This document shows, one piece after another, positions 53,704-61,009 of a stretch of DNA of 64,000 bases. The stretch is taken from the NCBI RefSeq assembly GCF_014644435.1, contig NZ_BMKR01000005.1, positions 267,463 to 331,462 of the forward strand. The letters are read 5' to 3'. The stretch's first letter is position 1; every line of letters starts with the position of its first letter. The DNA comes from Paenibacillus albidus. Lineage in GTDB: Bacteria > Bacillota > Bacilli > Paenibacillales > Paenibacillaceae. Both the position numbers and the translations under genes were made by a program. Below the pieces are notes generated by a model. The model made no database searches. It was given only the letters and a program-made list of their open reading frames with translations, and was not told the origin of the DNA.

Positions 53704-55305
53704 ATGAAAGAAGGACCCGGGACAGGACAGCGGGAAATGATATTCTACTCTTTGCTGGATATAGAGCAGGTTAGGCAGCCATCCGGGATCAGAAGCAGTA
53801 AAGAGGTCTTCCAGGAATATACCTTAATCGTTATCACGGCAGGTGTAGGCCGGATCATTCTGAATGGGGTTCATGTTCCTTTAACTATAGGCGCAGGCCT
53901 GATGTTTGAGCCGGGGATGTTTGGCGAGATGGAGAGCGGGGAGGGCGGAATGAGCTTTTACCGATTGAAGATCGACGTCGTAGGCAGCTCAGGCGAACGT
54001 ATACCCTCCCTTAATTTCGCTCCAACTGGTGGATTGATCCGTTGTGGTCCGGCAGCTTGTCAACCGTTCTCCCAAGCGCTGCTGCTGCTGGATGCCTTAT
54101 ATCAGAAACGCGGGTCCGTGGAGGAAATCGAAAAGTTCGCAAGCCATACCCGGTTTCAGGAGCTGCTGCTGCTGATATTTCGGGCCAATCCTCCGTCATC
54201 CCAAAAAGAAGACCCGAAGCACGCAGTGCAGCGTTCCATTCGTTATATACAGGAGAACTACTCCACGACGCTCACCGTAGATCAGCTGGCAGCAATGGCA
54301 GGGATCAGCCGGGCCCGTTATACGGGACTGTTCAAAGAGATTACCGGACAACTTCCGCTGGATTATATGAATGGCATCCGCATCGAGCGGGCTCAACAGC
54401 TGCTGCTGCTCACAAAAGACCGTCTGAATGACATTGCTCAGGCCGTGGGCTACAGCAATGAGTATTATTTTAGCCGGCGGTTCAAAGGAACGCTTGGGGT
54501 GACACCCGGGCAATACCGGCATTCCCATCAGGGGACAATGCGTATATTTGCTCCGTTTCTGGAGGATTATCTGGTGGCACTGGGGATTATGCCGGTATTG
54601 CAATACACTCACGCCCAGTGGGGCAAACAAGAGTATCTGGGTCTTGACCACATTCCCGAATTCGATGTTTCTTCCGGAGATTTAGAGAGGTTGTCGGATC
54701 ATAAGCCTGAGCTGATTATGCTGAATAGCGGGCATGAGCGGTGGAACCTGGAAGAATGCGGCCGGATTGCCCCGTTATTCAAGCTGCCATTTGGGTGTGA
54801 GGATTGGCGTTCGACTCTTCGCTCCATAGCGTCTGTCTTCGGACAAACGGACCGGGTCGAGGATATCCTGCAGGACTATAAGCAGCAAACTGAAAAGGCT
54901 GCTGACCTGCTCCGGCGCTCGGTACGTACACAAACGGTGGCTGTACTGCGGATATCTGCCCGTGCGGTGGTCTTGTATGGATGCGGGGAGCTTGGTTACA
55001 TAGGAAATGTGTTATACCGGGAGTTGGGCCTGTTGGCTCATCCGCTGGCAGCGGAGTGGACAAGAGGGGAACGGCGTGTGCAACTCACACAGGAGAGGTT
55101 GTCCCGCCTGCATGCGGACCACCTGTTCATTACTTTTGACAAGCAGGAGGGCGAAGGGCGTGAACTGCTGGATAGCCCGCTCTGGCGAGGCCTAAAGGCT
55201 GTCCGCAACGGTTGTGTACATGAGGTGGATTTTATGGCCTGGATGAATTATGGCGTGTTATCCCATAGACGGAAGATCGACGATGTGCTGCGGGTGCTGG
55301 CTTGA
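53704..55305 (+). CDS. Btr-like regulator: AraC HTH fused to a siderophore-binding domain
   Basis: 533 residues. N-terminal cupin-like region (to about 165); AraC double HTH about 175-275 (LAAMAGISRARYTGLFKEITGQLPLDYM; IAQAVGYSNEYYFSRRFKGTLGVTPGQYR); then a cytoplasmic TroA-like binding domain from about 280 (RIFAPFLEDYLVALGIMPVLQYTHAQWGKQEYL). In Bacillus subtilis, Btr of this architecture binds bacillibactin and activates its uptake genes. Here the binding domain is close to the upstream lipoprotein (52545) in the LEDYL-ALG-PV-Q and WGKQ-YL stretches, so both probably see the same siderophore. Fur-controlled. Confidence 0.9.
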   Translation: MKEGPGTGQREMIFYSLLDIEQVRQPSGIRSSKEVFQEYTLIVITAGVGRIILNGVHVPLTIGAGLMFEPGMFGEMESGEGGMSFYRLKIDVVGSSGERIPSLNFAPTGGLIRCGPAACQPFSQALLLLDALYQKRGSVEEIEKFASHTRFQELLLLIFRANPPSSQKEDPKHAVQRSIRYIQENYSTTLTVDQLAAMAGISRARYTGLFKEITGQLPLDYMNGIRIERAQQLLLLTKDRLNDIAQAVGYSNEYYFSRRFKGTLGVTPGQYRHSHQGTMRIFAPFLEDYLVALGIMPVLQYTHAQWGKQEYLGLDHIPEFDVSSGDLERLSDHKPELIMLNSGHERWNLEECGRIAPLFKLPFGCEDWRSTLRSIASVFGQTDRVEDILQDYKQQTEKAADLLRRSVRTQTVAVLRISARAVVLYGCGELGYIGNVLYRELGLLAHPLAAEWTRGERRVQLTQERLSRLHADHLFITFDKQEGEGRELLDSPLWRGLKAVRNGCVHEVDFMAWMNYGVLSHRRKIDDVLRVLA

Positions 55306-55311
55306 AGGCTT

Positions 55312-55440
55312 TTAGTAGAACCACTTAAATTTATAGCCGGCCACGAAGAACAAAATAATCCATCCCCATAACATCAGTAGCCGAAAGGGGCGGGGAATAA
55401 CCAAATATTCGGAGTATAGTTTCCTTAGCAACTTATTCAA
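55312..55440 (-). CDS. Small single-span membrane peptide (42 residues)
   Basis: Minus-strand frame with an ideal AGGAGG (55449-55454) eight bases before TTG 55440 (a second TTG at 55443 is also in frame). The peptide has a basic N-terminus (NKLLRKLY), then PRPFRLLMLWGWIILFFVAG as one hydrophobic helix, and a short KFKWFY tail. No family is recognised. It is convergent with the Btr-like gene and stands alone. Confidence 0.55.
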   Translation of the reverse strand: MNKLLRKLYSEYLVIPRPFRLLMLWGWIILFFVAGYKFKWFY

Positions 55441-55606
55441 CAAAAGCGCCTCCTTATAAGAATAACTGCTTTTATTATAAAATAAGAACCGCCTTTTGAT
55501 AAGCTCATTCTTCCTGAAAAGTAAAATTGTTGCTTTCGAGCAGCTCTCCGGGCAGTTGAAGGAAGTAACTCCTTTCCTTTACACCCAAGCATGCAAGGCC
55601 TCTATG

Positions 55607-55615
55607 CATATTCTA
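55607..55615 (+). promoter_or_regulatory. Sigma-K-like -10 before the YjcZ-like peptide
   Basis: CATATTCTA fits CATAnnnTA, 31 bases before the start codon. The -35 AC element is not clear. Confidence 0.4.
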
Positions 55616-55646
55616 TGATGTATCAAACACAAAGGAGGAATAAACA

Positions 55647-55766
55647 ATGAGCGAATGTTGTGGCGGGGGTAACAATGTAGGTGGCTATGGTGGATTTACA
55701 TCGACTACCAGCATTTTGGTGCTGTTTATTTTGCTGGTTATCATCTCCAAAGCCTTCCTGGCGTAA
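55647..55766 (+). CDS. YjcZ-family sporulation peptide (39 residues)
   Basis: ATG behind AAAGGAGGA. The peptide is a Cys/Gly-rich head (SECCGGGNN, GGYGGF) followed by one hydrophobic helix (ILVLFILLVIISKAFLA), the standard plan of YjcZ/SscA-type spore proteins of Bacillales. These are made late in the mother cell and help spore assembly or germination. A CATATTCTA element upstream fits. A small hairpin terminator follows. Confidence 0.85.
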   Translation: MSECCGGGNNVGGYGGFTSTTSILVLFILLVIISKAFLA

Positions 55767-55792
55767 GAAATAAAAGATGTGCTTGGTGCAAG

Positions 55793-55818
55793 CTCCGGCT
55801 CTTTATGAGCCGGGGTTT
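55793..55818 (+). terminator. Terminator of the YjcZ-like gene
   Basis: CTCCGGCTC (55793-55801) pairs with GAGCCGGGG (55807-55815, one G-T), then TTTG. Confidence 0.6.
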
Positions 55819-55850
55819 GTTCCGTTTGTGGCGAAACTAATGTGCAGAGA

Positions 55851-55934
55851 GGACAGGACAGGACAAGAGAAGAGAAGAGAAGAGAAGAGAAGAGAAGTGA
55901 AGTGAAGTGAAGTGAAGTGAAGTGAAGTGAAGTG
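55851..55934 (+). repeat. Pentanucleotide tandem repeats in three successive variants
   Basis: In one unbroken 5-bp register: GGACA x3 (55851-55865), AGAGA x6 (55866-55895), AGTGA x7 plus a partial (55896-55934). The plus strand is entirely purine in the AGAGA block and nearly so elsewhere. The 55767-56602 gap has no supported gene; it holds these repeats, the hexamer tract and the palindromic repeats. Confidence 0.95.
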
Positions 55935-56040
55935 CGCGAGGTGCTGCGACATTGTTACTAAGGTCACTGCTGCCCGCACGCTGCTATTCGATGGCTGTAG
56001 AGACCCACGTTCAATGCCACCCGAAAAGAAGATCAAAGCA

Positions 56041-56147
56041 GGGGGGCAGGAGCGGGGTCAAGAGCAGGGGGTGGGGCAGGGATAGGAGCGGGACAGGGGC
56101 AGAAGCAGAAGCAGGAGCAGGAGCAGGAGCAGGAGCAGGGCAAAAGT
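56041..56147 (+). repeat. Purine-rich hexanucleotide repeat tract
   Basis: G-rich, C-interrupted purine tract. Its end is six clean hexamers AGRAGC (56101-56136: AGAAGC x2, AGGAGC x4) preceded by looser GGGGCAGG-type units from 56041. Confidence 0.85.
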
Positions 56148-56233
56148 AAACCTACCGCACCTTATCTGCGATGAAAGTGAGAGTTTTATGGTGTGTGACT
56201 AGCCCACGTCTAAGTCCAATGGGAGCGGAGGCA

Positions 56234-56424
56234 ATTCTGATGCATTTCGTGCATTAGAATCACTCTGAAGTGGCTCAAAAATCAATTCTGATGTATTTCG
56301 TACAGTGGGAATTTAGAAAACAGGCGGTTTTCAGCCCTTTCCGCTATTTCTGATGCACCAAATACACTCAAATCGAAAATTAGCCGGGATTACCCGCAGC
56401 CTGATGTACAAAATGCAGTGAAAA
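56234..56424. repeat. Cluster of four palindromic dispersed repeats (cluster 2)
   Basis: Copies at about 56234-56261, 56285-56312, 56346-56374 and 56399-56424, spaced roughly 50-60 bp. They share the CTGATGYA half-site and the TTTCGTRCA or CAAAATGCAG centre with the cluster at 26403-26597. The first copy is nearly palindromic (ATTCTGATGCATTTCG / GTGCATTAGAAT). Confidence 0.65.
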
Positions 56425-56560
56425 GACTTGAGCGCCTATTCTGGCATGCTGCTAGCCACCTGAAGCGTAAAAAGGTGCCAGTGAGCTGCTATTTTTCGAT
56501 AGTTTAAAGACTACCAGAATGTTAATTAAACAACTGTGCCCACAGATTTATAAAAAACAA

Positions 56561-56590
56561 TTGCCATTTATGCCGTAAATATGTTATTAT
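56561..56590 (+). promoter_or_regulatory. Promoter of tRNA-Val
   Basis: TTGCCA (56561-56566), 18-base spacer, TATTAT (56585-56590), ending 12 bases before the tRNA. Confidence 0.7.
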
Positions 56591-56602
56591 AAATTTCGTT
56601 GC

Positions 56603-56674
56603 AGGACGGTAGCTCAGCGGGAGAGCACTATCTTGACAGGGTAGGGGTCATGGGTTCGAACCCCATCCGTCCTA
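56603..56674 (+). tRNA. tRNA-Val (anticodon GAC)
   Basis: Full cloverleaf: 7-bp acceptor AGGACGG/CCGTCCT, D-arm GCTC/GAGC, anticodon stem CTATC/GGTAG with loop TTGACAG (anticodon GAC), T-arm ATGGG-TTCGAAC-CCCAT. CCA is not encoded. It is a single gene with its own promoter and terminator. An integrase remnant lies 86 bases downstream, so its 3' end is a likely old attachment site. Confidence 0.93.
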
Positions 56675-56690
56675 TATTGAATTACCACGG

Positions 56691-56715
56691 AAAAGCCTTG
56701 ATTTATAAGGCTTTT
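56691..56715 (+). terminator. Terminator of tRNA-Val
   Basis: AAAAGCCTT (56691-56699) pairs with AAGGCTTTT (56707-56715), with T-rich sequence after. Confidence 0.8.
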
Positions 56716-56759
56716 TTCTTTTTGTTTGAAAATGAACTGGGTGCTTTATTTAATTTGAT

Positions 56760-56981
56760 TTACAATTTGGGGACGGATTGGGGACGGGAATTTTCAGGAG
56801 CGAATTTATTGAATCTGTCCGCAGTGTCTCGACTAAGTTTTTTAGTTACATGAGCATAAGTGTCAGAGGCCGTTTGTTTTCTTGCACGGCCTAGTTGTTT
56901 CTGAATGGCCTTCATGGGAGCTCCGTCATCGATAAGTAAAGTAGCGCAGCTGTGTCGAAGGTTTTGAAATCTTATCTTTTT
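56760..56981 (-). pseudogene. Tyrosine recombinase (integrase), C-terminal remnant
   Basis: The minus strand encodes the last 73 residues of a phage-type integrase. They include FQNLRHSCATLLIDDGAPMKAIQKQLG, whose second catalytic Arg is in LRHS, then SDTYAHVT with the nucleophilic Tyr, and a tail ending QSVPKL. A TAA in the same frame at 56982-56984 interrupts it upstream, and no N-terminal or core-binding sequence is seen, so it is a stump. Its position beside tRNA-Val, 3' end toward the tRNA, suggests an element once integrated there and mostly decayed or deleted. Confidence 0.85.
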
Positions 56982-57136
56982 TTATTTGCGAATACATATT
57001 CTCGCTCCACCGCCAACCAAGAGTTCATTCCCTTATTTACCTTTAAAGGGAATCGTTTGAACACGGAATCAGGAAGGGACAAGACAAGATCCGCATACAC
57101 AGTTTCAGAGGTGAGGAATATCGGCCGGTCAGCCAG

Positions 57137-57397
57137 TTAAGGTCTATTTGCTGATGACCATAGGAATGCAAAAATAAAAACGTAAGCTAAAAAAACAATC
57201 ACAAAAGCAGCCGAGACCCATCTTATAAAAGAGTTCATTTTACTTTTTTCTCCGAGAAAACTTGTTATAAATGAACCAGTCAATCCAAACATGATGATAT
57301 AAAGAAACATTTTATTGTACTCAACAACAGCGTCAAAAGAGTAAGTTACGAACACTACAAGGGAGACAAAGAACAAAAGCCGAGTGAAATATTTCAT
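57137..57397 (-). CDS. Small three-helix membrane protein
   Basis: 86 residues, ATG behind AGGAGG. Three hydrophobic segments (LLFFVSLVVFVTYSF; FLYIIMFGLTGSFITSFLG; VSAAFVIVFLAYVFIFAFL) with a Lys-rich loop between the second and third. No family is recognised. AT-rich like its accessory neighbours. Confidence 0.6.
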   Translation of the reverse strand: MKYFTRLLFFVSLVVFVTYSFDAVVEYNKMFLYIIMFGLTGSFITSFLGEKSKMNSFIRWVSAAFVIVFLAYVFIFAFLWSSANRP

Positions 57398-57473
57398 ATT
57401 ACCTCCTAAAAAGGGTCTGTTTTCTATTTATGATACAGCATTTTGACTTATAGCCCATAAGGGGAGATAAACA

Positions 57474-57680
57474 ATGACTGATGAATGGAAATCAACATCC
57501 TGCGAATTTGAAGTCATTCGTTTATTGGGAAGATTGGGTCAACTAAGACGGGTGTCTTTTGTGGGGGATGTGTGCCAGGGCAAGGCTTGGCCCGATGGCA
57601 CTGTATCTGCCGAGAATCCTTACTTCAAAGGGATTTCAGATGAGGTTGATCCCGACGGCATTGTTATAAAAAAGGCATAG
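57474..57680 (+). CDS. Hypothetical protein, 68 residues
   Basis: ATG behind AAGGGGAG. The acidic/basic mixed sequence opens with EWKSTSCEFEVIRLLGRLGQLRRVSFVG and ends in DPDGIVIKKA. No recognised domain. It may be a cargo gene of the decayed element or a truncated gene. Confidence 0.45.
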   Translation: MTDEWKSTSCEFEVIRLLGRLGQLRRVSFVGDVCQGKAWPDGTVSAENPYFKGISDEVDPDGIVIKKA

Positions 57681-58211
57681 GGTTAACCACCCTCTACCCT
57701 TACAGGGAATTAAGGGGACAAGAGAAGAGAAGCGGAAACCGTTGGATTTATAGTCTATAAAGCCCAACACTAAAATTATCACACCTAATATTAACATTAC
57801 CATTTCCTCGCAGTTCCCTCAATTAGAAATAAAATCCACTTAATTTTATCATAAATCGCAAAAATATATACCATTGGGCTTTAGGAGGCAGAACCTGTAT
57901 GACCGGCAGTGGAAGTGGCTTTTGAGCGATACCGGATTAATAAGTTCCTGACATTCGAGGAGCGCGAGGCGGGAGTATGGTGAACCGATAAAGCTTGTCG
58001 GTAAGTAGGATGCCTAGAATAGAAAGGTTCTTTATTGAAGTGTAATAGTTGAACACGGATTATGATTACATCACTCTTGAGGAATAGAGCACCTCAATGG
58101 GTGCTTTTTTGTGGAGTTACAAATAAAGGGATTGGTTGCCTGGTGTCGAAGTTTATTGAATTCAAAACATTTTGGGAAATAATAAGTTGCTTAATTATCG
58201 GAGGCGTATTT
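57681..58211. other. Gap without a supported gene; small terminator
   Basis: AT-rich and without credible frames. A minor AGCACC-TCAATG-GGTGCT hairpin with T6 (58088-58110) is a likely terminator for something upstream that is no longer readable. An upstream in-frame extension of the SUKH gene has no ribosome site. Confidence 0.5.
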
Positions 58212-59021
58212 ATGAGGAAGTTCTTACTGGAAGAGAGTGAATATTTTACTCATCCTCCCCTTACGGAACAGATGATTGAAAACGCAGAGAAGATATTGAA
58301 AGTATCTCTGCCTAAATTCTATCTTGAATTATTAACATATCAATACAATGGAGGAAGCCTTCGTTTCGATGGTTTCTCTGATGACGATGAGGGCCATTAT
58401 ACTATAAATGAAATTGAAGGGATTGGAGAAAAGTTCGGAGGTATCCTTGGAAGCTTAGAAACCGCTGAAGAATATGAGCTGCCAAAAGGTCTGCTTCCGT
58501 TTGCTGGTGATGGTCATGATTTATACTGTTTTGACTATCGTAATTGTGGCCCTCTTGGTGAACCTTCAATCACACATGTTTATACTGAAGAATTTACTAT
58601 AACCCATCTTGCCGATAATTTTGAAGAGTTTACAGATAAGCTTTATGATAACTACCACAGTTTTGTTTTTGGATTTGAAAATATTGCTGACGATGATTTC
58701 AGTCTTATGAAAAAACTTAGTAATATTTTGGACTGTACATTTACAAAGGAAGAGACTGAGGCGAAAGACGGCATATTTGTCTCTAGAAATGCCGTTCACC
58801 CTACATGGAAAGATCGGGATGGTGATCCTTCGAGGTTTCTCCTGTATGAGAACTATCGAAAAGGAACATGGAACTATCCTGAATACCCCTCATGTAATTG
58901 GTATATGATCGCGATGATTTCCAGAGATCTGCGGAATACGGTATTTAAGGCCCTTCAGGATGGGTTTCCAAATAACACTGTGCTTATTCATGAACCTCCA
59001 GAATTTTGGGACTATATATAA
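58212..59021 (+). CDS. SMI1/KNR4 (SUKH-type) domain protein, probable immunity protein
   Basis: 269 residues from ATG 58212 behind GGAGGCG. Residues 15-150 follow the SUKH pattern: MIENAEKILKVSLPKFYLELLTYQYNGG, then a loop, GLLPFAGDGHDLYCFDYR, and a helical end NFEEFTDKLYD. In bacteria most such proteins neutralise polymorphic toxins. The C-terminal 110 residues (ISRDLRNTVFKALQDGFPNN) form a second domain I do not recognise. No toxin gene is next to it; an orphan immunity gene in a decayed island is the likely state. Confidence 0.75.
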   Translation: MRKFLLEESEYFTHPPLTEQMIENAEKILKVSLPKFYLELLTYQYNGGSLRFDGFSDDDEGHYTINEIEGIGEKFGGILGSLETAEEYELPKGLLPFAGDGHDLYCFDYRNCGPLGEPSITHVYTEEFTITHLADNFEEFTDKLYDNYHSFVFGFENIADDDFSLMKKLSNILDCTFTKEETEAKDGIFVSRNAVHPTWKDRDGDPSRFLLYENYRKGTWNYPEYPSCNWYMIAMISRDLRNTVFKALQDGFPNNTVLIHEPPEFWDYI

Positions 59022-59239
59022 CTCCTTTGTCTGAAAGCCAGCGAGGAAGCGCTTAGCCAGTAATGTCCGGCGGGTACCTGCTCACATGAATCCACCGGCT
59101 AAACCGTTGAAAGCCCTCGTCGCGTCTACCGGACTCATTTGGTAATCCCAGCGTAATCCCCGACTGACCGCGCGAGAGAAATATGAGCTTCCTGAGCGAT
59201 ATCTGCGCCGACTACAATTTGGGATGAGGGAATTTTAAA

Positions 59240-59608
59240 AAAGGGTTACCGACCGTACGCTTCCGATCCGGAGCATTGCAAGGACCTGTCCGCTGCTGAG
59301 TGAGTGTACACAATCCCGAAACCACAGGGGAGTCGTGACCCGGCATGTAGAGACGATAGAGCGAAGCTTCGCGGATGCCAAGAGCTCCATGGGTTTCGAT
59401 ATTGTTGGTTGCGTGGACTTAAAACGTCAGGGAACAAGCGCTGATGACAACAGTCGTGCAGAACGTGAAGAAGATGGCGCTCCACCTGGGTCGCCTGGAA
59501 AAACGGGGGAACCCCCTTACTTTTCCCATTCTATATACGCTAGAACCTAAAAAGAAACCCAAGATCTCCAAAAGACCTGGGTTTCTCGACAATCTGGGCT
59601 TATTTTAG
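59240..59608 (+). mobile_element. IS1182-type transposase, C-terminal remnant with frameshifts
   Basis: Shifting between frames, the plus strand encodes pieces in the right order: SDPEHCKD, CPLLSECTQSRNHRGVVT, RHVETIERSFADAKS, LHGFRY, then QALMTTVVQNVKKMALHLGR and a tail to LDNLGLF (stop at 59606). This is the DDE C-terminus of IS1182-family transposases. At least three frame changes make it dead. Its stop codon overlaps that of the collagen-like gene on the other strand. The 59022-59239 stretch before it has no recognised feature. Confidence 0.7.
59553..59586 (-). terminator. Terminator of the collagen-like gene
   Basis: AGAAACCCA (59553-59561) pairs with TGGGTTTCT (59578-59586), with A5 before it on the plus strand, giving a T-tract on the minus strand. 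It lies inside the IS1182 remnant. Confidence 0.7.
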
Positions 59609-60480
59609 GTAAGCTTAGTGATTGTAAGTGTTGTATTGAGTGCATTATGAAGCAGGACTGGAGTAGCACTAGCATTAACAATCTGAAGGGTACTTGGAAC
59701 TGTGGTTACTTGAATAATTACTTCTGCAGTTGTCGGACCTCCACCATTCCCTGTAAAAGGTAACGGAGTTATAGGCGTTCCATTTAATAAAACATTAAAG
59801 GCAGCATTCCCCTGATTATGGACAGCAAAACTAATATCGTAAAAGCCTACTTCATTTATAATAACTGTGTCTGAGGGAGCTGTAAAAGTAAATGCAGTTC
59901 CAAGTAAAGCTAAAACTCCAGTAAATGTAATAGCTGTGTTTCCAGGAATCGCATCTGTACCAGGACCTGGATCCGCTCTAAAGATACTTATAAAATCACC
60001 AATTCCTGCCCCTGTAGCCCCTGTAGCGCCCGTAGCCCCCGTAGCCCCTGTGGCGCCTGCAGTACCGATAGTACCTGCAGCGCCTGTAGCGCCTGTAGCA
60101 CCGGCAGCGCCTGTAGCCCCTGTAGCCCCCGTGGCGCCTGCAGCCCCTGGAGCGCCAGGCGCGCCTAAGTTACCTTGCAGCCCTTGTGCCCCTTGCAGCC
60201 CTTGCAGCCCTTGCGGCCCTTGCAGCCCTTGCGGCCCTCGCAGACCTTGCAGACCCTGCGGCCCTGTCGGCCCTGGCACTCCGGGAATGCCTGGGACCCC
60301 TGGCACTCCTGGCACACCTGGTACGCCAGGCACCCCTTGCGGCCCTTTTGGGGCATTTATTTTAATCTTAGGTGAAAACTTGTTCAACTTGATGATCTTA
60401 GGGCATTTAAATTTCCTGTGACAATTTTTTCCTCGCACAAGGCCTCTTTTAATTTTTTTATAATCTCGATGTTCTCTCAT
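59605..60480 (-). CDS. Collagen-like (BclA-type) exosporium glycoprotein
   Basis: 291 residues. A basic N-terminus with Cys/His ([13 protein letters not shown]), then about 38 GXY triplets in three styles (GVP, GLQ/GPQ, GAT), with GAT as the expected O-glycosylation unit, then a 120-residue beta domain ([26 protein letters not shown] ... [12 protein letters not shown]) like the trimerising TNF-like C-terminus of BclA. Such proteins form hair-like fibres on the spore surface. A sigma-K-like promoter lies upstream at 60510-60537, and the ribosome site is GAGGAGG. Confidence 0.88.
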   Translation of the reverse strand: MREHRDYKKIKRGLVRGKNCHRKFKCPKIIKLNKFSPKIKINAPKGPQGVPGVPGVPGVPGVPGIPGVPGPTGPQGLQGLRGPQGLQGPQGLQGLQGAQGLQGNLGAPGAPGAAGATGATGATGAAGATGATGAAGTIGTAGATGATGATGATGATGAGIGDFISIFRADPGPGTDAIPGNTAITFTGVLALLGTAFTFTAPSDTVIINEVGFYDISFAVHNQGNAAFNVLLNGTPITPLPFTGNGGGPTTAEVIIQVTTVPSTLQIVNASATPVLLHNALNTTLTITKLT

Positions 60481-60509
60481 AACAATATCGCCTCCTCTGT
60501 ATTCATGTC

Positions 60510-60537
60510 TATGTTATGAATGCCTAAGTTACTTGGT
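60510..60537 (-). promoter_or_regulatory. Sigma-K-like promoter of the collagen-like gene
   Basis: On the minus strand: ACC (60535-60537), 16 bases, CATAACATA (60510-60518), an exact fit to the sigma-K pattern AC-N16-CATAnnnTA, 30 bases before the start. Confidence 0.6.
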
Positions 60538-60785
60538 CTGTATGTTAGTCTAGAATAGGAGTTACTTTTTTTTGAGGAGATCCAATTCCTAAACTCCAGT
60601 ATCTATTGTTTTGCAATGTAGGGATATAGATGAGATTCGGATTTCACCTATGTCACGTCGTAGCAAAATGTATGCTGATGGAGATCCCCGATGTTATCAC
60701 GGTCGAGATCATCAGGTTGTGCCCCTTGACGGCCGGCTTAATACATAGCGTACGTTGGAATGGTTTAGAAGGAGGGAGCAGGGAA

Positions 60786-60974
60786 GTGAACAAACAACAG
60801 TCATCGCGCATAAAGCCGGAATTAGATACGGAAGAATGGGGACTAGATGAGATAAAACCAATCCATTCGCAGCGGGGATCTAATAGAGAAATGTACATTA
60901 CCGGTTTCATTTACAGAATACTCCATATAAAATATACTTACCCTATTAAGATTGGAAATGCCGATACTCTATAG
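60786..60974 (+). CDS. Possible small hypothetical protein
   Basis: 62 codons from GTG 60786, eight bases after an AGGAGGG-like site. The polar front (KPELDTEEWGLDEI) and a basic, aromatic tail give no match. The rest of the 60481-61009 gap is otherwise empty apart from the sigma-K promoter. Confidence 0.3.
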   Translation: MNKQQSSRIKPELDTEEWGLDEIKPIHSQRGSNREMYITGFIYRILHIKYTYPIKIGNADTL

Positions 60975-61009
60975 CTTTGCTTGGGGATGTGAATTGAAGG
61001 AGCGATGAA

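Noticed and set aside
55803..56036. Minus-strand frame with FTSLH repeats
   Set aside because: It only reads through the pentamer repeat; there is no ribosome site or start context, and the pattern follows from the DNA repeat.
56234..56424. Possible CRISPR array
   Set aside because: Units are palindromic, differ from each other by several bases, are unevenly spaced and occur in both orientations; no cas genes are present.
56599..56853. Frame starting inside tRNA-Val
   Set aside because: It overlaps the tRNA and its terminator and is not coding.
56952..57140. Plus-strand 62-codon frame beside the integrase stump
   Set aside because: No ribosome site; it lies in decayed sequence and ends inside the tail of the convergent membrane-protein gene.
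59867..60421. Long plus-strand frame opposite the collagen-like gene
   Set aside because: It is the reverse-strand shadow of the GXY repeat (giving APVAPV runs) and has no ribosome site.
60653..60910. Minus-strand frame of 85 codons in the gap after the collagen-like gene
   Set aside because: There is no ribosome site, the sequence is not protein-like, and it is opposite the better (still weak) plus-strand frame.
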